Shown here: one piece after another, positions 12,030 to 25,275 of the stretch
Layout: the number at the start of each line of letters is the position of its first letter
How positions within the stretch are numbered: position 1 is the first letter of the stretch
Origin: Bettongia penicillata ogilbyi
Taxonomy: Eukaryota > Chordata > Mammalia > Diprotodontia > Potoroidae
Length of the DNA stretch: 64,000 nucleotides
NCBI GenBank assembly: GCA_023548195.1
Contig: JAJHZJ010000579.1
Coordinates: 1,404,084 to 1,468,083, forward strand
Direction of reading: 5' to 3'
Position numbers and translations under genes: made by a program
The notes under the pieces: generated by a model
What the model was told of the DNA's origin: nothing
Database searches by the model: none
What the model saw: the letters and a program-made list of their open reading frames with translations, nothing else

Positions 12030-12270
12030 AATAGCTCCCAGTTATATAGTATTTTGAAGTTTAGAAAGAAACTTTCTTCCCTACAATTCTTTTAGCTAGG
12101 TGGCACAAAGCTTATGATTATCCCTATTTTATATATGGAAAAACTTGAAGTCAGAGAACTTTAGTGATTTATTGTAATCACAAAGCAAGTGTCAGAGTCA
12201 GAATTTGAATCCAGGACTTCTGATTCCATGTTCAGAGCTCTCTCATTTACCTTACCACATGTTGCCTCCC
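12030..12270 (-). mobile_element. Marsupial/MIR-type SINE (reverse)
   Basis: The top strand runs through 'ataatagctcccagttatat', 'tgattatccctattttatat', 'cagagtcagaatttgaatcc' and 'aggacttctgattccatgtt', the standard reversed SINE order. Confidence 0.75.
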
Positions 12271-12314
12271 TAAGTATCCAGTATACCTTATAATTAGTGC
12301 TCAATAGATGCTAG

Positions 12315-12336
12315 ACACACACACACACACACACAC

Positions 12337-12373
<37 letters not shown>
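12315..12373. repeat. (AC)n-(TA)n microsatellite
   Basis: An uninterrupted AC run passes directly into a TA run. Confidence 0.95.
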
Positions 12374-12376
<3 letters not shown>

Positions 12377-12615
12377 AATTCTCTGAATCATAGAATGGGA
12401 ATATTCCAATTAAGTTAAAATGCTATTTCTTAGTTTTCTGCCTTAAAAAATTTCTTTTTTGCTGGTAGTTACAAATTCGGCATCAAACCTCAACCATCTT
12501 TATAAGACTTCAGCAGAGAAAAAAACATATTTCATATAACTGCCTTGCATTTGCTTAATATTTATTCTAAAGAGCTTGCATAGCTACCCATTGGCCTACC
12601 CAGTAGAATACATGC

Positions 12616-12720
12616 TCTAGATATTAGGGATTGGTTTTTCTTTGTATTTATATCCACAGTGCCTGGCACAGTGCCTGACACATGGTAGTTTTACTTCATT
12701 CTTGTTGATTGAGAGTTTTT
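12616..12720 (+). mobile_element. L2 3' tail
   Basis: It has 'tttatatccacagtgcctgg' and 'cacagtgcctgacacatggt', with the 'gtgcctg(g/a)cac' box locally doubled, then 'cttgttgattgag'. Confidence 0.7.
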
Positions 12721-13940
12721 ATGGCCAAAAGTGAACAAACAAATTTTAAAAAAAGACTTGGTGGCCAACCTATTGATGAGGAACCCTTTGAACTGGTTCT
12801 CAGATGACAGAGAGATGACAGCCAGTTCATTGCTGGGCCCATTCTTGAAGTCTCTCTACTTGAGTACTACCCAATAGAGCTAATGTTCAGTAGGAATAGC
12901 ATTTGAGAGTCCTGGGTCATCTACGTTTCATCATCAGATTTTAGATTAGGATGCTAAATAACTTATAAAGTATGAATATGTTTTTGCATGCTTCTGATCT
13001 GGACAGTTGAAATGTTTCAAAAGATAGCAATATTTAGTTTGATCTTTTCCTCCCAATTACTTGGAAAATAGAAGTTCCATGTTCTTATCGATAAGCAAAA
13101 CAGGTTTTTAGCTTTAGCCCATTAGTCAGTAAAAGTGCATAAAAATAAATTACAATTTCTTTCTTTGGATGGAGAGGAACTACATTTAGGGCAAACTATG
13201 GAGTGTGTGTGGGAGTGTGTGTGTGAGTGTGTGTGTGTGTGTGTGTGTGTAGACAAAATTAAGGTTCCAGTTCCCTTAATAAACATGAGCCAGTTTCAGT
13301 GTGATATTAACAATCATCAGAAGGCCACCATGAAAATTTAATTATTTAATTTATAAGGACAACTCACAAATCCCCTAGAAAAACACATATTCCTTTAAGT
13401 CATTCTTCCTTCCCCCAAAAAACTGAAAACCTGCCCCTCTAAAACTTGAAAACACTGACAACACTTCTGGAAATTCTAATCACAGCTCTGCATTTGCAGC
13501 TATTCGATAGCTGTGAAGGGCTGGGAGTGGTGAGCACCTTCTCCAGTAGTTAATGGGTTTTCAATTTATAAGATTAGGATTTTGTGTAGTCTTGGAAGGC
13601 AGGGGGAAAGTCCGTGGGGAGGAGAGGAATGAAAGATTACTTTTCAACCAAACGAGGTAGGTTTCTTGGCTACAGTAGCCTGAGGGCCAGGTGCAAGGCT
13701 TTAAAAGATACAAAATGATTTATTGGGTATCTTTATTGGATATAGCTGAGATTCAAGGAATAAAGCAGCGCTGACCGATTCTTTGAAATCCTGGCATAAG
13801 AACACTGGATAAGGAAATTCTTTGAATGCAGATCTTTAGCTGCTCTCTAACTTATATTTTGCCTGAGGTACTGAGAAAGTGACTTATTCAGGATCAAAAC
13901 CTCAGGAATGCCACATTTGTAATACAAGGAATGCATATCT
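12721..13940. other. Unassigned intronic DNA with one (GT)n run
   Basis: No repeat family or exon recognised apart from the GT run at 13200-13250. The part at about 13430-13650 is somewhat less AT-biased than its surroundings and looks single-copy. Confidence 0.45.
13200..13250. repeat. (GT)n microsatellite
   Basis: Impure GT run with GA interruptions in its first half and a pure GT run at its end. Confidence 0.95.
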
Positions 13941-13944
13941 CCAG

Positions 13945-14064
13945 ACAGCTAGCTCGGTGGCACAGTGGATAGAACACTGGCCTTGGTATCAGGAGGACCA
14001 GAGTTCAAATATGACCTTGTAAACTTGTCAGCTTTGTGACCTTGGGCAAGTCACTTACCCCCAA
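13945..14064 (+). mobile_element. Marsupial SINE, 5' half
   Basis: Begins GACAGCTAGCTCGGTGGCAC, followed by 'agtggatagaacactggcct' and 'tttgtgaccttgggcaagtc'. The tail beyond 'cacttaccccc' is missing. Confidence 0.85.
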
Positions 14065-14454
14065 TTAAGAAAGAAAGGAAATAATCATTATCTCACGACA
14101 TAGCTACTGGTCATGGGAGGAGGGAGACAAAGTTATATTTAGCAGAATTAATGACTTTACATACACAAGAGGCATGTATGCCTACTAGTAGGTAGCAAAG
14201 TCTGCTGAATGATAAATTGTAGCCAATTAAAAAGTAAAAGTAAAGAAAGAGTTACTTATTTGTATCTGCTCACAAGGAAGCGTGTTATTTGCCCAGGGTG
14301 CTTGTAAAGCCTTAACATCACAGGGGTAGGGATTACTAACCTCACTTTCACTTCTCTCCTTCTCTCCCCCTACCACTCCCACTGCTTCTTCTCTTTTCTC
14401 TTCCTTCAGCCTCCATTTCCCTCACCCCACTGCTTCTCATACATACATTCAGAT

Positions 14455-14560
14455 ATATGGATAGAAAATTGGCCTCAGAATTGGGAAGTCTTGGGATCAA
14501 GTTGCACCCCTGACAAATAATGCCACTCTGACCCTGCGCAACTCCATTTATTTTTCAGTG
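14455..14560 (+). mobile_element. MIR-like SINE fragment
   Basis: Recognisable from 'atagaaaattggcctcagaa' and the degraded 'ctctgaccctgcgcaactcc' core. It is strongly diverged. Confidence 0.45.
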
Positions 14561-14759
14561 CTCTAGGGCTAGAGTATTGCTCTAGGGCTATTCTCAAAGA
14601 CTAAGTAATAGAATAAATGCAAACCTGCATTAATAGAGGAAATTTCCTTATCCAGGCATTCTCTTTTTCAAATGAAATCAGAAGTTCAATCCCTATCTAC
14701 TACCTATCAATTTATCCATCAATTGATCTATCTTAGTGCCTTTCTTTGTATTACTGGTG

Positions 14760-15200
14760 TTTATTGACTGACATATATAAAAAATATTTAATATGCCTAT
14801 AACTATTAGAGAATAGGGAAACAAACACATCAAAAGGTATTTTCATAACTTTTATATCATATATAAGTATCTAATATATATAACACATATACAACTTTTC
14901 ATATGTGTGTATATATGTACATGAGATCTGAAAAGTCATATATAAAGTCAAAATCTAGAAGAAATATATATTTCTAGGTATATAGATATAATATACGTAT
15001 ATGTATATATATAATATACATGTGTGATCATCCTCCATCAGGGTAGTAATCATCTCATTTCATCTTTATTTTATTATACTATGTTACAGAAATGCTTGTT
15101 TTATTCCATAAATTAAAATAAAAAAATTTAAAATTATTTGTTATGAATAATGATAAATATATTGATAATATATTAATGTATCTAAATAATATTAAATATC
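14760..15200. repeat. AT-rich low-complexity tract
   Basis: Repeated TATATA, ATATGT and AATATT motifs without a fixed period. No gene. Confidence 0.7.
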
Positions 15201-15249
15201 AATACTAAATATCAATATGACTAATCTTGCCTCATTACTATGTATAAAT

Positions 15250-15630
15250 TCATTTTCATCCTTAAAATAATATAACTTTTCCTTCCTTTTTTCCAAGTCT
15301 CCATCAGAAGTCTTATCTATCATTTTCACTTATTATTACATTTATATAGTTATACTGTGTACTTTTATCATCTGGCTCTTTTTTCACATTGCATAATTTC
15401 ATTAAAAATTCTTTCAAATTTCTTTATATCACTCAGATTTGTCAATCTTCATTGCATTATTCTATTCCATTAATATGCCACAATTTACTTAAGCATTACC
15501 CAATTATTGAATTTTTTTTCATCTTTTGAACAAATAGCTTTCTCTTGTTTTTGCTTTTAATAATGGTTTGGAGGCATATTGAAGATTGTCATTCATTTTT
15601 GTATCTTCTCAAGCATCTTATACCTTACTT
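15250..15630 (-). mobile_element. Probable L1/HAL1 3' end fragment (reverse)
   Basis: On the top strand, 'tattctattccattaatatg', 'ccacaatttacttaagcatt' and 'acccaattattgaatttttt' match the reverse of the L1 3' region (the 'gaatactat ... caattgggg' stretch seen forward near 19700). Diverged and without a frame. Confidence 0.5.
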
Positions 15631-15644
15631 CTCTTTACATATAT

Positions 15645-16030
15645 ATGATCTGGTGACACTGGTTTCCTTGCTGTTCCTTGAAGAAAATGTTCCTATTTCA
15701 GTGTATTTTCACTGACTCTCTCCCATGGATGAAATTCTCTTCTTCCTGAATTACCTGACTTTCTTCAAGTTTCAGCTAAAATCTCACCCGCAAGAAGCAT
15801 TTCGTAACCTCCCTAGCCCTCTCTTTGATGCTAGTGTCTTCTCTCTGAGATTATCTCCAATTGATCCTGTATATATGTTATGCGTACATAATTGTTTGCA
15901 TCTTGTCTCCATCAAACTGTGAACTCCTTGAGAGAAGACAGTCTTTTGCCTTCCGTTATATCTTAGCAAAACTTAGCACAGAGGCTGCTATAGAGTAGGT
16001 ACTTAGTAAATGATTATTTACTTGTGGACT
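15645..16030 (+). mobile_element. L2 3' UTR
   Basis: It contains 'gactttcttcaagtttcagc', 'taaaatctcacccgcaagaa', 'gtgaactccttgagagaaga' and 'gtaggtacttagtaaatgat', the near-complete L2 3' UTR order. Confidence 0.85.
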
Positions 16031-17564
16031 AGAAAAACATCCTACACAGTAGGTAATGGATGAATGTGGAATTAAAGGGAATTCCTTAATCTAGAAAACA
16101 ATGGGAGAAATAACATTTTAATGGAAGATGATAATCTCTGTTCCCATAGAAAAGCAACCCTTTTAAATAGATCTAAAAATTGGTGTTCAGGTCTAACTCG
16201 TGTGGGTTGTGTGTCTGAATGCTATGGTCTTATAATGCAAAGGTGTTCTCCTCCTATGTTTTCAAGGATAATAAAAACTAGAAAATCATGGTTTGGATTC
16301 AAACCCCAAAGTTATGCGTACACACAACCCCAAATTGGCCGTTGTTTGACCAAGTAATTGTTGTTTTTGTTGTTTTGAACAGAACAATTGATTCTATAGA
16401 ACCATGTTGGTATTTGCCATTAAAAACGCTCAACACAGCAGAAGGGTTGCTTTGCATTTTGATGACTTTCACCTTATAGATACAGACTCTGGGTCTCACA
16501 TAAAAGCGTAACTATTTTTCTGAGACTGAATGGATACAAGGCAACCAGTCACACTTCAAGACATCCCTCTGTTTCCTGAACCTGGATAAAATTCCTTGAA
16601 CTGCCCACCAGGCAGAATGAGGAAAAAGAGCAATCTTTCAATTAAAAAAAAGATGAAAATGTGTAAATTCCCTGGCTCAACGTAATACATTTTTGAGAGT
16701 ATAAATGAAGAATACAAGGCCAAAAAACATAAGATTTCCCTGTCATCTGCCCTTTTAATTTTCCTCTACTACTACTTATCCTATTCTTTCTCTTTCCAAA
16801 TACCCCTTCATGACCCCTCTCCCAAAAGACATATCCACATTCCAAAAAATTAGGATAAACACATATGAAAATAAATGTAGCAAACAAGTGTTTTCCCAAA
16901 TACTTTGAACACACACATTAACAGATATGCATTTCTCTGTTGTCTAAATCCATTCTTTAGAAAACAAGACTAGGTGAGCTATCTTGCCCAATTTCTCAAG
17001 CCAGGTAGCATAGATATAACTATCAATAAGTTACTAGATGACTACATAATTAAATCGTTCCATGAGTCACATTTATAGCAAGACGAACCAAGACAATGCC
17101 ATCACCACCACCACCAGAAGCTTTCACAGTATCTTTCCTCAGATCCTAGGTTATTTATGTCAATGCACACAAGCACAACTATCACCCAACAGAAGCTAAG
17201 GGACTCATTAAGTTGAGCACATCAGGACAGAGAACAAGGGTTATACTTTAGGGGCAACAGGAAGGAAGAAAAGTACCGCTCAGCACTGGAAATTCCACTA
17301 TTGCAGGAAATGTCTCTAAGAAGTGTCCCTCCAAAGTCATCCCTAATGAAATGTAGGACCTGAGCAAGCCACACTCCCTACCTGCCTGAGAAGATATTCA
17401 TACACATAAAATGAGGTCAGTAAAGGGAAGTTTTCAAGGGGGGAAAAAGTCACACTGAGATTTCGTCTGAAATATACCCTGAACTGGTAGATAGACTAAT
17501 TTTGAATCGTTTGCCAGTACATGTCACTTGCTGCTGGTATTTTTAGTTCTGTCTACTGGCTGAA
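16031..17564. other. Unassigned intronic DNA
   Basis: Mostly unique-looking sequence with no supportable gene or repeat. Short open frames at 16121-16499 on both strands overlap one another, have no recognisable protein and are taken as chance. Confidence 0.45.
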
Positions 17565-17662
17565 AAAAGTCTCTCTCCCTCTCCCTCCCTCTCTCTTTCC
17601 CTTCCCCTGCCCTCCATCTCTCCCTCTCTCCCTCCTCCTCTTCTCTTCTTTCTCTCTCTATG
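17565..17662. repeat. (CT)n polypyrimidine tract
   Basis: A CT/CCT-rich run of almost 100 bp, nearly pure pyrimidine on the top strand. Confidence 0.9.
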
Positions 17663-17679
17663 TATAAACACAATATACC

Positions 17680-17890
17680 TGTGGCCTATGATATACATGT
17701 GTGTGCATTGCATATATATTAAAATATTATATAATTAACATATATGTGTGTAAATCACAGGTCATTAATCTTTCTTATATAAACATATATGTACATTATA
17801 TATATGTGTATATTTAAAGGATATGTGTATTTAATATATAACTATATGTCATTAATTAGTAATATTTATTTATATATGTATATTATGCAG
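17680..17890. repeat. AT-rich tract with TATATGTG motifs
   Basis: Irregular TATATGTG/TATATA sequence directly beside the polypyrimidine tract. Confidence 0.65.
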
Positions 17891-18029
17891 AAAGAGAAAG
17901 AGGAGAATTTTTTTATATATGAAATTTGTGTGTTTGTGTATGAATGATGACCAATTGGAAATCTCCAGTAAGCTACTGGGGATAAGGGGCTAATTTTATA
18001 TGACACATCAATGATTTATTACTTAATGA

Positions 18030-20050
18030 TGGAAGCCTCTCTCAAAAAAAGAAAAAATGGAAATACCTCATTGGAAAAACAACTGACCTGAAAAACAGAT
18101 CAAGGAGAGATAATTTAAGAATTTTTGAACTACCTTAGAGCTATTATCAAGAGAAAAAAAGAACTGGAAATCATGTCAAGAAATTATCAAGGAAAATTAT
18201 TCTGATATCCTAGAACCAGAGGATAAAATTAAAATGGAAAGAATCCACCAATTGCCTGCTGAAAGAGATCCCCAAATGAAAACTCCCAGGAATATTATAG
18301 CCAAATTTCAGAACTACCAGATCAAGGAAAAAACTATTGCAAGCAGCCAGAAAGAATCATTTCAAATATCATGAAGCCACTCAGGATAACACAAGATTTA
18401 GCAGATTCTGTGTTAAAGGATTGGAGGACTTGAATTACGATACAATATAATAAAGAGCAAAAGAGCTAGAATTACAACCAAGAATCACCTGCTCAACAAA
18501 ACTGAGTATAATCCTTTGGGGAGAAAATAGATACTTAATGAAATAGAAAATTTTCAAGCATTTCTGATGAAAAGAACAGAGTTAAATAGAAAATCTGACT
18601 TTCAAATAGAAGACTCAAGCATAAAAAGGTAAACAGGAAAGATAAATCATAAAGGATTTAATAAAGTTAAACTGTTTACTTTCCTACAGGGGAAGATGAT
18701 GCTTGTAACTCCTAAGAACTTAATCATTATTAGAGTACTGAGGAGGAGCAGAAATAGGAGTCATAGGGATAAGTTGACTATTGTAGGGTGCTATCTTAGA
18801 GAAAATAAAGGGGTGAGAAAGAGGGATGTGCTGAGAGAAAGGGGAAAGGAGAGATAGAATAGGGTAAACTATTTTTGCATAAAAGAGGCACAAAAGAACT
18901 TTCAAAATAGAAGAAAATATGAGAGGTGGCAGACAATGCTTGAACCCTACTGTCATCAGAATTGGCTCGAAGAGAAAATAAGGTACTCACTCAATTGGGT
19001 ATAGGAATCCACTTACCCTACAAGAAAGTAGGCATGAAAGGGGATAAGTGAAGAAGGAGCTAATAAAAAGGAGGGTAGATTGGGGGAGTTGGTGATAAGA
19101 AGCAAAGCACTTTTGAGAAGGGAAAGGGAAGGAGAAAGGAAGGAAGGATAAGCAAGGGGAAAGTAGGATGGAAGGAAAAAGAGTTAGTAATCAAAACCGA
19201 TAAAAAATACAAGTTTCTCTAGGAAAGAACTCCTTTCTCAAATATATAAAGAATTGAGTCAGATTAATAAAAAAACAAATCTTTCCCCAACTGATAAATG
19301 GTCAAAGGATATGCACAGGAAGTTTTCAGATAAAGAAATTAAAGCTATCTTTAGTCATATAAAATGCTCTGAATCAATAATGATTATAGAAATGAAAATA
19401 AAAACAACTCTAAGCTACCATCTCATACCTCTCATATTGGCTAATATGACAGAAAAGGAAATGACAAATGTTGGAGGGGATGTGGGGAAATTAGGATACT
19501 AAAGCACTGTGGAAAGAGTTGTGAATGAATCCAACCATTCTGGAGAGCAATTTAGAACTATGTACAAAAAGCTATAAAAATTTGCATACCCTTTGACCCA
19601 GCAACACAACTACTAGGTCTGTATCGCAAGGACACACTTTTTTAAAAAGGAGAAGTACATATATGTACAAAATATTTATATCAACTCTTTTTGTAATGGC
19701 AAAGAATTGGAAATTGAGGGGATGTCCATCGATCAGGGAACGACTGGCCAAGTTGTGGTGTATGATTGTGATAGAATACTATTGTGTTATAAGAAATCAT
19801 GCAGGATGCTCTCAGACAAGCAAAATAATTTCAGAAAAACCTGGAAAGACTTATATAAACTGATGCAAAGTGAAGTAAGTAGAACCAGGGTTATAGTGTG
19901 TGTGGTAACAGCAATATTATATGATGATCAACTGTGAACAACTTAGCTATTCTCAGCAATACATTGATCAATGACAATTCCAAAGGACTTATGATGAAAA
20001 CTATTATTCACCCCAATGAAAGAACTGGTAAAATCTAAATGCAGATTGAA
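18030..20050 (+). mobile_element. HAL1/L1 LINE: ORF1 remnant followed by ORF2 3' end
   Basis: At 18088-18135 the broken frame reads LKNRSRRDNLRIFELP, the conserved L1 ORF1 protein motif (LENRSRR.NLRI.G.PE). Further ORF1-like sequence runs to about 18700. At 19200-19500 the sequence matches the C-terminal end of L1 ORF2 ('tgataaatggtcaaaggata', 'gctaccatctcatacctctc', 'tgttggaggggatgtgggga'). At about 19580-20020 it matches the L1 3' end ('accctttgacccagcaacac', 'gtaatggcaaagaattggaa'). ORF1 joined almost directly to the ORF2 tail, in about 2 kb, is the plan of the 'half-L1' HAL1 family known from mammals and common in opossum. All frames are interrupted, so the copy is dead. Confidence 0.75.
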
Positions 20051-20589
20051 GTATGTTTTCTTAAAATTTAATTTTTCTTGTTTTGCTTTTCCCTTCTGTG
20101 TTTTATTTCACAATATGACTAATATGGAAATGTTTTACATGATTACACATATATAACTTATGTTAAATTGCTTGTCTCCCCAAGACAAAATTTGGAACTC
20201 AAATTTTGAAAAAAACAAATATTACAAATTTTTATATGTAAATTAAAAATATTTTCTAAAAATATGCTTGACTGGATCCACTACTCCCATATTATCTAGT
20301 CTCAATTGATCCTTTGTTGCTTCAAGGTAAACCTTTTATTCCTCCCTAATTGACTATCACATTTTCTACAAAAGCCATTTGAAACATTTTCTTCTCTCTT
20401 AAAACCTATCACACTACCCTATATCCCTCCTTCCTATTCAGATTAAAACGATTTTATTAAGATATAATTTGGGTGGACTCTGTATCAATGACTTAATATA
20501 ATTAAAAAAGATTCTCACAAAAGATCTTTGCTACATATTAGGCTGAGAAAAGAGATCATTTCTTAAGAACTTCCTCTACTCTCTGACTG

Positions 20590-22375
20590 TGTACCTTAAA
20601 ACTCATTGACATCATTTTCCATCTCTCCTACTTACTCCTTTCTCTAATAAACAGAGGGCCTTTCTCATCAAAACTAGCAACTCTATTTGCTCCTTTGATC
20701 CTAGCCCTTCTAGTCCCCTGTAGCATGTTGCCCCATCTCTCTCTTTAATCTTTTCTTCTCTTACCTATTAGCTCCTTCACTGATGTTTACAAACATACTC
20801 AGGTTTCCCTAAATCCTAGAAATAAAAAAAAATAACTTATGTAGTTCTAGAATCTCTTGAAGCTATCATCTATATCACTCTTCTCATTCATAGCCAAATC
20901 TGGGGAGAGAGGTGAAGGGAACTCTTCCTCTCACTCCTCAATCCCTTGAAATCCAGCTTCCAATATTATCACTCAACTGAAACTTCTCTGTTCAAAGCCA
21001 TCAATGATATCTCAGCTTCCAGATTTAACCCTTTTTTTTGTCTTTCTCCTTTTTAATCTTTCTATAGCATCTGACACTGTGGACCACTCTCCCTATGTAC
21101 CCTCTTCTCTCTGAGTTTTCATGATACTATATTCTCTTGGTTTTCCTCCTACTTGTATTACCACTAGTAGATCTCCTTTGTTGTGTCACCATCCATAACC
21201 TGCCCCCTAATTTTGGTTATAACATGTGTGTGTCTGTGTGTGTGTGTGTGTGTATCCCCTCTTGGTGATTTCATCAACCCACTGGTTCAATTATTAATGG
21301 AGATGACTCCCACTGATACATAGATTCATCCCTAATTTCTCTCCTGAACTCAAGTCCTATATGACTAACTACATATTGATAATTTTGAACTATATGTTTC
21401 ATAGTGCCTCAAACTCAACATATCTAAAACAGAACTGCCTCCCACCATTTTCCCTAATTTCCCTGTTGATGGGAAAGGTACTCCTTTCCTTCTGGCTATA
21501 AAGATGTCAAAACCTTGGAGTTATCCTCCACTCTTCATTCTCTTTTCCACTCCTATCTGCTGAGATAAACTTTGTCAATTCTGCCTCCACAACATCTCTC
21601 CCATCTACCTCTTATCCTTGCACACAGCCAGTATCCTGATTCACACCCTCATAACCTCTCTCCAAGACAATTATAATTGTGTCCTAATTGGTTTCCCTAC
21701 CTCCTATCTCTCCCTTCTCCTATCTATCTTCCACACAGATGCCAAATTGTAATTTCTATACCACAGGACTATGTTACTCCTCTGCTCAGGTCAACCAATG
21801 ACTACTTCTTACCTCTAGAATAAAATTCAAGCTCCTCTGTTTGGCATTTAAAGTCCTTAATAAACTAGTTAATAAATATTTATTAATAATTAATTATAAA
21901 AATTAATACACTAAATTTATATTACAAAAGCACTTACATATTGCTCCTCCAAATACATTCTACATTTCAATCAAACAACTATTTGTAGCTCCTAGCACAT
22001 GACTATGCATCTCCCATTTCATCGTCTTTGCAAGCCTCTCCCTCATATCTGTAACACATTTATTCCTCATTTTCTCATCTTACAATCCCTAACTTCTTCC
22101 AAATTTCAAATCAAATGTCACCCCCATGTGAGATTTTTCCTGATCTTTTGGATATTAGATTCCTTCCCTCTCCCAATACTCTATTTGTCTTGTATCTTTT
22201 TGGTACTTAATTAGGAATGTACATGTATGTTTTTTTCCTCCACATAAAATGGAAACTTCTAAGAGCAGGGACTATTTCATTTTTCTTTTGTCCTTAAATC
22301 TTCAGCAACTAGCACAGTGCTTTGCACATAGAAAGAGCTTTAAAATGACTGATGATTGCTTGATCGATTGACTGG
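20590..22375 (+). mobile_element. Long L2 LINE with reverse transcriptase remnant
   Basis: A 1.8 kb L2 copy. At about 21068-21091 a broken frame reads ASDTVDHS, equivalent to the 'AAFDTVDH' block of the L2 reverse transcriptase. Downstream are the C-terminal ORF block ('cttggagttatcctccactc', 'ctgattcacaccctcataac') and the 3' UTR ('ttcaaatcaaatgtcacccc', 'tctaagagcagggactattt'). It is broken by a GT microsatellite (21226-21253) and an AT-rich insertion (about 21860-21905). Only degenerate frames remain. Confidence 0.8.
21226..21253. repeat. (GT)n microsatellite inside L2
   Basis: GT run that interrupts the L2 reverse-transcriptase region. Confidence 0.9.
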
Positions 22376-22494
22376 TGGTGAAAAAAAAGGAAGAACAAGT
22401 TCAAGAGGAATGAAGTAGTAAGAGATAGCAAAAGATTGAAGCTTTTGATAAAAAACATGAATTTCAGAGTTTAGAGTATCAAAGCCCTAGGCAC

Positions 22495-22675
22495 TCATAA
22501 TAAACCTTCTAAGGTAAGAACTATAATATACCTATTTTGTAAAGGAAGAAACTGAGTGTGAGAATAGCTCAGTGACTTGTCTAAGGTCACATATCTAATA
22601 AAGTGTGAAGCAAAATCAAAACTCAGGTCCTCCTGATTTTTGGTCCAGTGTTCTAATCATTAGGCAACATAGCTG
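22495..22675 (-). mobile_element. Marsupial/MIR-type SINE (reverse)
   Basis: The top strand reads 'aaggaagaaactgagtgtga', 'gtgacttgtctaaggtcaca' and 'aaactcaggtcctcctgatt', the reversed SINE core and head. Confidence 0.8.
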
Positions 22676-23530
22676 TAAAATAAGACCATTGGATTTGATA
22701 GACTCTAATGCCCATTCTAGCACCAAATCTATGAACTATGGTGATTTTGTGGTTATAAAGATCTGTGATCTTATCAGCATGGGTATTCCCTCCCTGGGTG
22801 TAGTTGATTTTGACCAGTAAAGAGGTGATGAAATATAAGTTAAAGAACTTCGGGAGGTAAAAAAAAATGACAATGACAGTTCAGAGTTCATAATAAATAT
22901 GGTAGAAATGTTGGACATGGTCTGATGGCTACTGTAACCTTTCAGAGTTTAGATTTCAAGGAGTTTACAAAAAAAGATATGCAATCTGAAATGATCTGAA
23001 AATAACACAGAAATTGACTCACTATAGTCAAGAATGAAAGTCTTAGCACTATTGATTATGCTCAAGAATAAAGATTTGGTGTCCAAATTAATGGATATAG
23101 AGGAAGTGAGTGCAAGTAACAAAAGATGAATACAAGAGCATAAAATGAGCTTTATAATAAAGTTCAACTTTAAGAAATTAAAGATGCCAAAGTCAGCTGA
23201 CTTTGTAGTCAGACCACTTAGTCAGACTGAGTCAGACTACTTAGAAGACTCATGCCTTTATTTCATGTTTTCTTCCCAAGAGAGCCAGCAAACACTAAAC
23301 ATGGCAAAGAGCAAACAACATCAGAAAAATTAAATTAACTTTCTCTTAACAGCCTGTAAATCACTACTTAGTGAGGTGTGCCATTTCAGAATTAACTATC
23401 TCTGTGAAGTCATTCTATTGATTAGTCATATCTAAGGGAATTGTCAATAGAAAATTAGAAGAAAGGGTTATAAGACATTGTATATGATTACAGTTTCATC
23501 CTAACCTATTAGAAGAAGCCATTGATAGCA

Positions 23531-23580
23531 AATATATATCTATATATCTATATCTATATCTATATATATGTGTGTGTATG
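23531..23580. repeat. (TATATC)n/(TA)n/(TG)n microsatellite
   Basis: TATATC units followed by TA and TG dinucleotides. Confidence 0.9.
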
Positions 23581-24869
23581 TATTAAAATAAGTCATTAAT
23601 GCAAAAAATGGAAAAAAGGCAATGATAACAACAAAATCTCATTAAAATTGTTTACTGATACAGAATAGATGCCCAATATGAAGACCAAAAGTACACAGAA
23701 ATTGCCTAGCCAAGAAACATTTGAAATTCTTGCCAGGAAGAGAAAGATGGTAGCTAAAAGAAGCCAGTTTAGTATATAAACTTATTTGTAAAACACTACA
23801 GAAAAGAATGGCAGACAATTACAAATATTATCATCCAATTAAAAACAAAACACTGGATATAATGTCTCCAGAAATAACCACATCATTCCAAGAATATTCA
23901 TAGATGAATTTGGCTGGATTAGAACATATTGATGAAAATGGAGACTTTTCAATGTTTCTATAACATTCAGTATGTATAACTGGGACAGAGCAGATGGAAA
24001 ATTAATCTAAGAACTGAATTCTATCTATCTACATAAAAATGTCTTTACATGAGTGTATGTGTGTATATGGATGTGTATGGATGTGTATATCTATGTCAGT
24101 AGGCATGTATGCTTACATCGATACATATGTATGTTATATTGCAGTTCATCTTATCACCTCCTCCACCTTCAAAAATATGAAATTATCAGCAAGGCAAGTC
24201 AAGTATTTAATCACTTCTTCTGTTTCCAGTAGAGGGAGATAGGCCTTCAAAGATGTACAAATAGTTGAAGGTCCCCCCAATCATAATTATATCCTAGTTT
24301 TAGTGATATATATTTTGAATTTATCACTCCTTTCTTTCCATTGCCTCATACAATATTCCCATTAGGATATTACCTATCTTTCTTTCCTTTAATACTTATT
24401 CAAGTGCCTTCGGTCATACTTTTTTCTTTCAAATTCATGGATTACTTAACTAATGCATATCTTCTTCCCACCACTCCTACTAGACAATCTGCTCATTTCA
24501 AAGAAAGAATATTTTTTCATCATCATATTTGCATACTACTATGTCTCCCCAATGCTTCTGGAGTAATATATAAAAATATAAAAAAATACATTCTTTCTGA
24601 TACTCATTACATGTACTTCATACCTGGGCCAAAGGCCAAAAATTCTTACATCTTCTAAGATAGCCCAGAAAACGAAATCCCCTTTTCCAATACTACATTA
24701 TTTTCTAGTTCTTAATTTCTCACATATTTTTCTTCTACTTCCTTTTTTTCAACTGAAAATAATTAATAAAACACAACCCATTCCCCTCAGTCTTTCACTA
24801 TTCTGCTCTTGTCTTCATATTCCCCGGAAATTCTATCCAAGTTTATTCTTATAATAGCATTTGTTTCCA

Positions 24870-24940
24870 TATTCATCAATCAGTAAGCATTTATTAAGTG
24901 CCTTCTATGTGCCAGGCATTATGCTAAGCATAAGATCATT
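24870..24940 (-). mobile_element. L2 3' tail (reverse)
   Basis: The top strand reads 'tcagtaagcatttattaagt', then 'gccttctatgtgccaggcat', the reversed L2 terminus. Confidence 0.75.
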
Positions 24941-25275
24941 AGAAGTCCATGTTGGTCCTCAGGTTCGACAATTTTCTCAGGACATTCTCTATCGCATTCT
25001 GTCTTGGCAAGATAGTACATCTTCCAGTTTTTCATTACTTCTAAAAATAATCATGTCCTTAACTGTGAGGCACTGAATATAAGTTCTAGAGGAGCTAGTA
25101 TGAATTAGCATGCTTGGGAACATTTCAAATAGAAAGTGGTTTTCATGAACATGTAGAATTTTGATTGCTACAAAGAAGGGAAGCTATTTAAACATGAAAA
25201 TAATTTCCAAACACTGTCACACCAAATTTTGGGGAAAATTTCATGTTTATCCTATTAAACTTTATTGCCATCATA

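Larger units (their letters stand above)
22680..25270. other. Mostly unassigned intronic DNA
   Basis: Apart from a TA/TC microsatellite at 23531-23580, an impure TG/TATG-rich stretch at about 24045-24135 and an L2 tail at 24870-24940, nothing recognisable. A 105-codon frame at 24341-24658 is AT-biased with no recognisable domain. Confidence 0.5.

Noticed and set aside
24341..24658. 105-codon frame as a small gene
   Set aside because: AT-biased, no recognisable domain, no splice or promoter context, and inside the KCNK2 intron.
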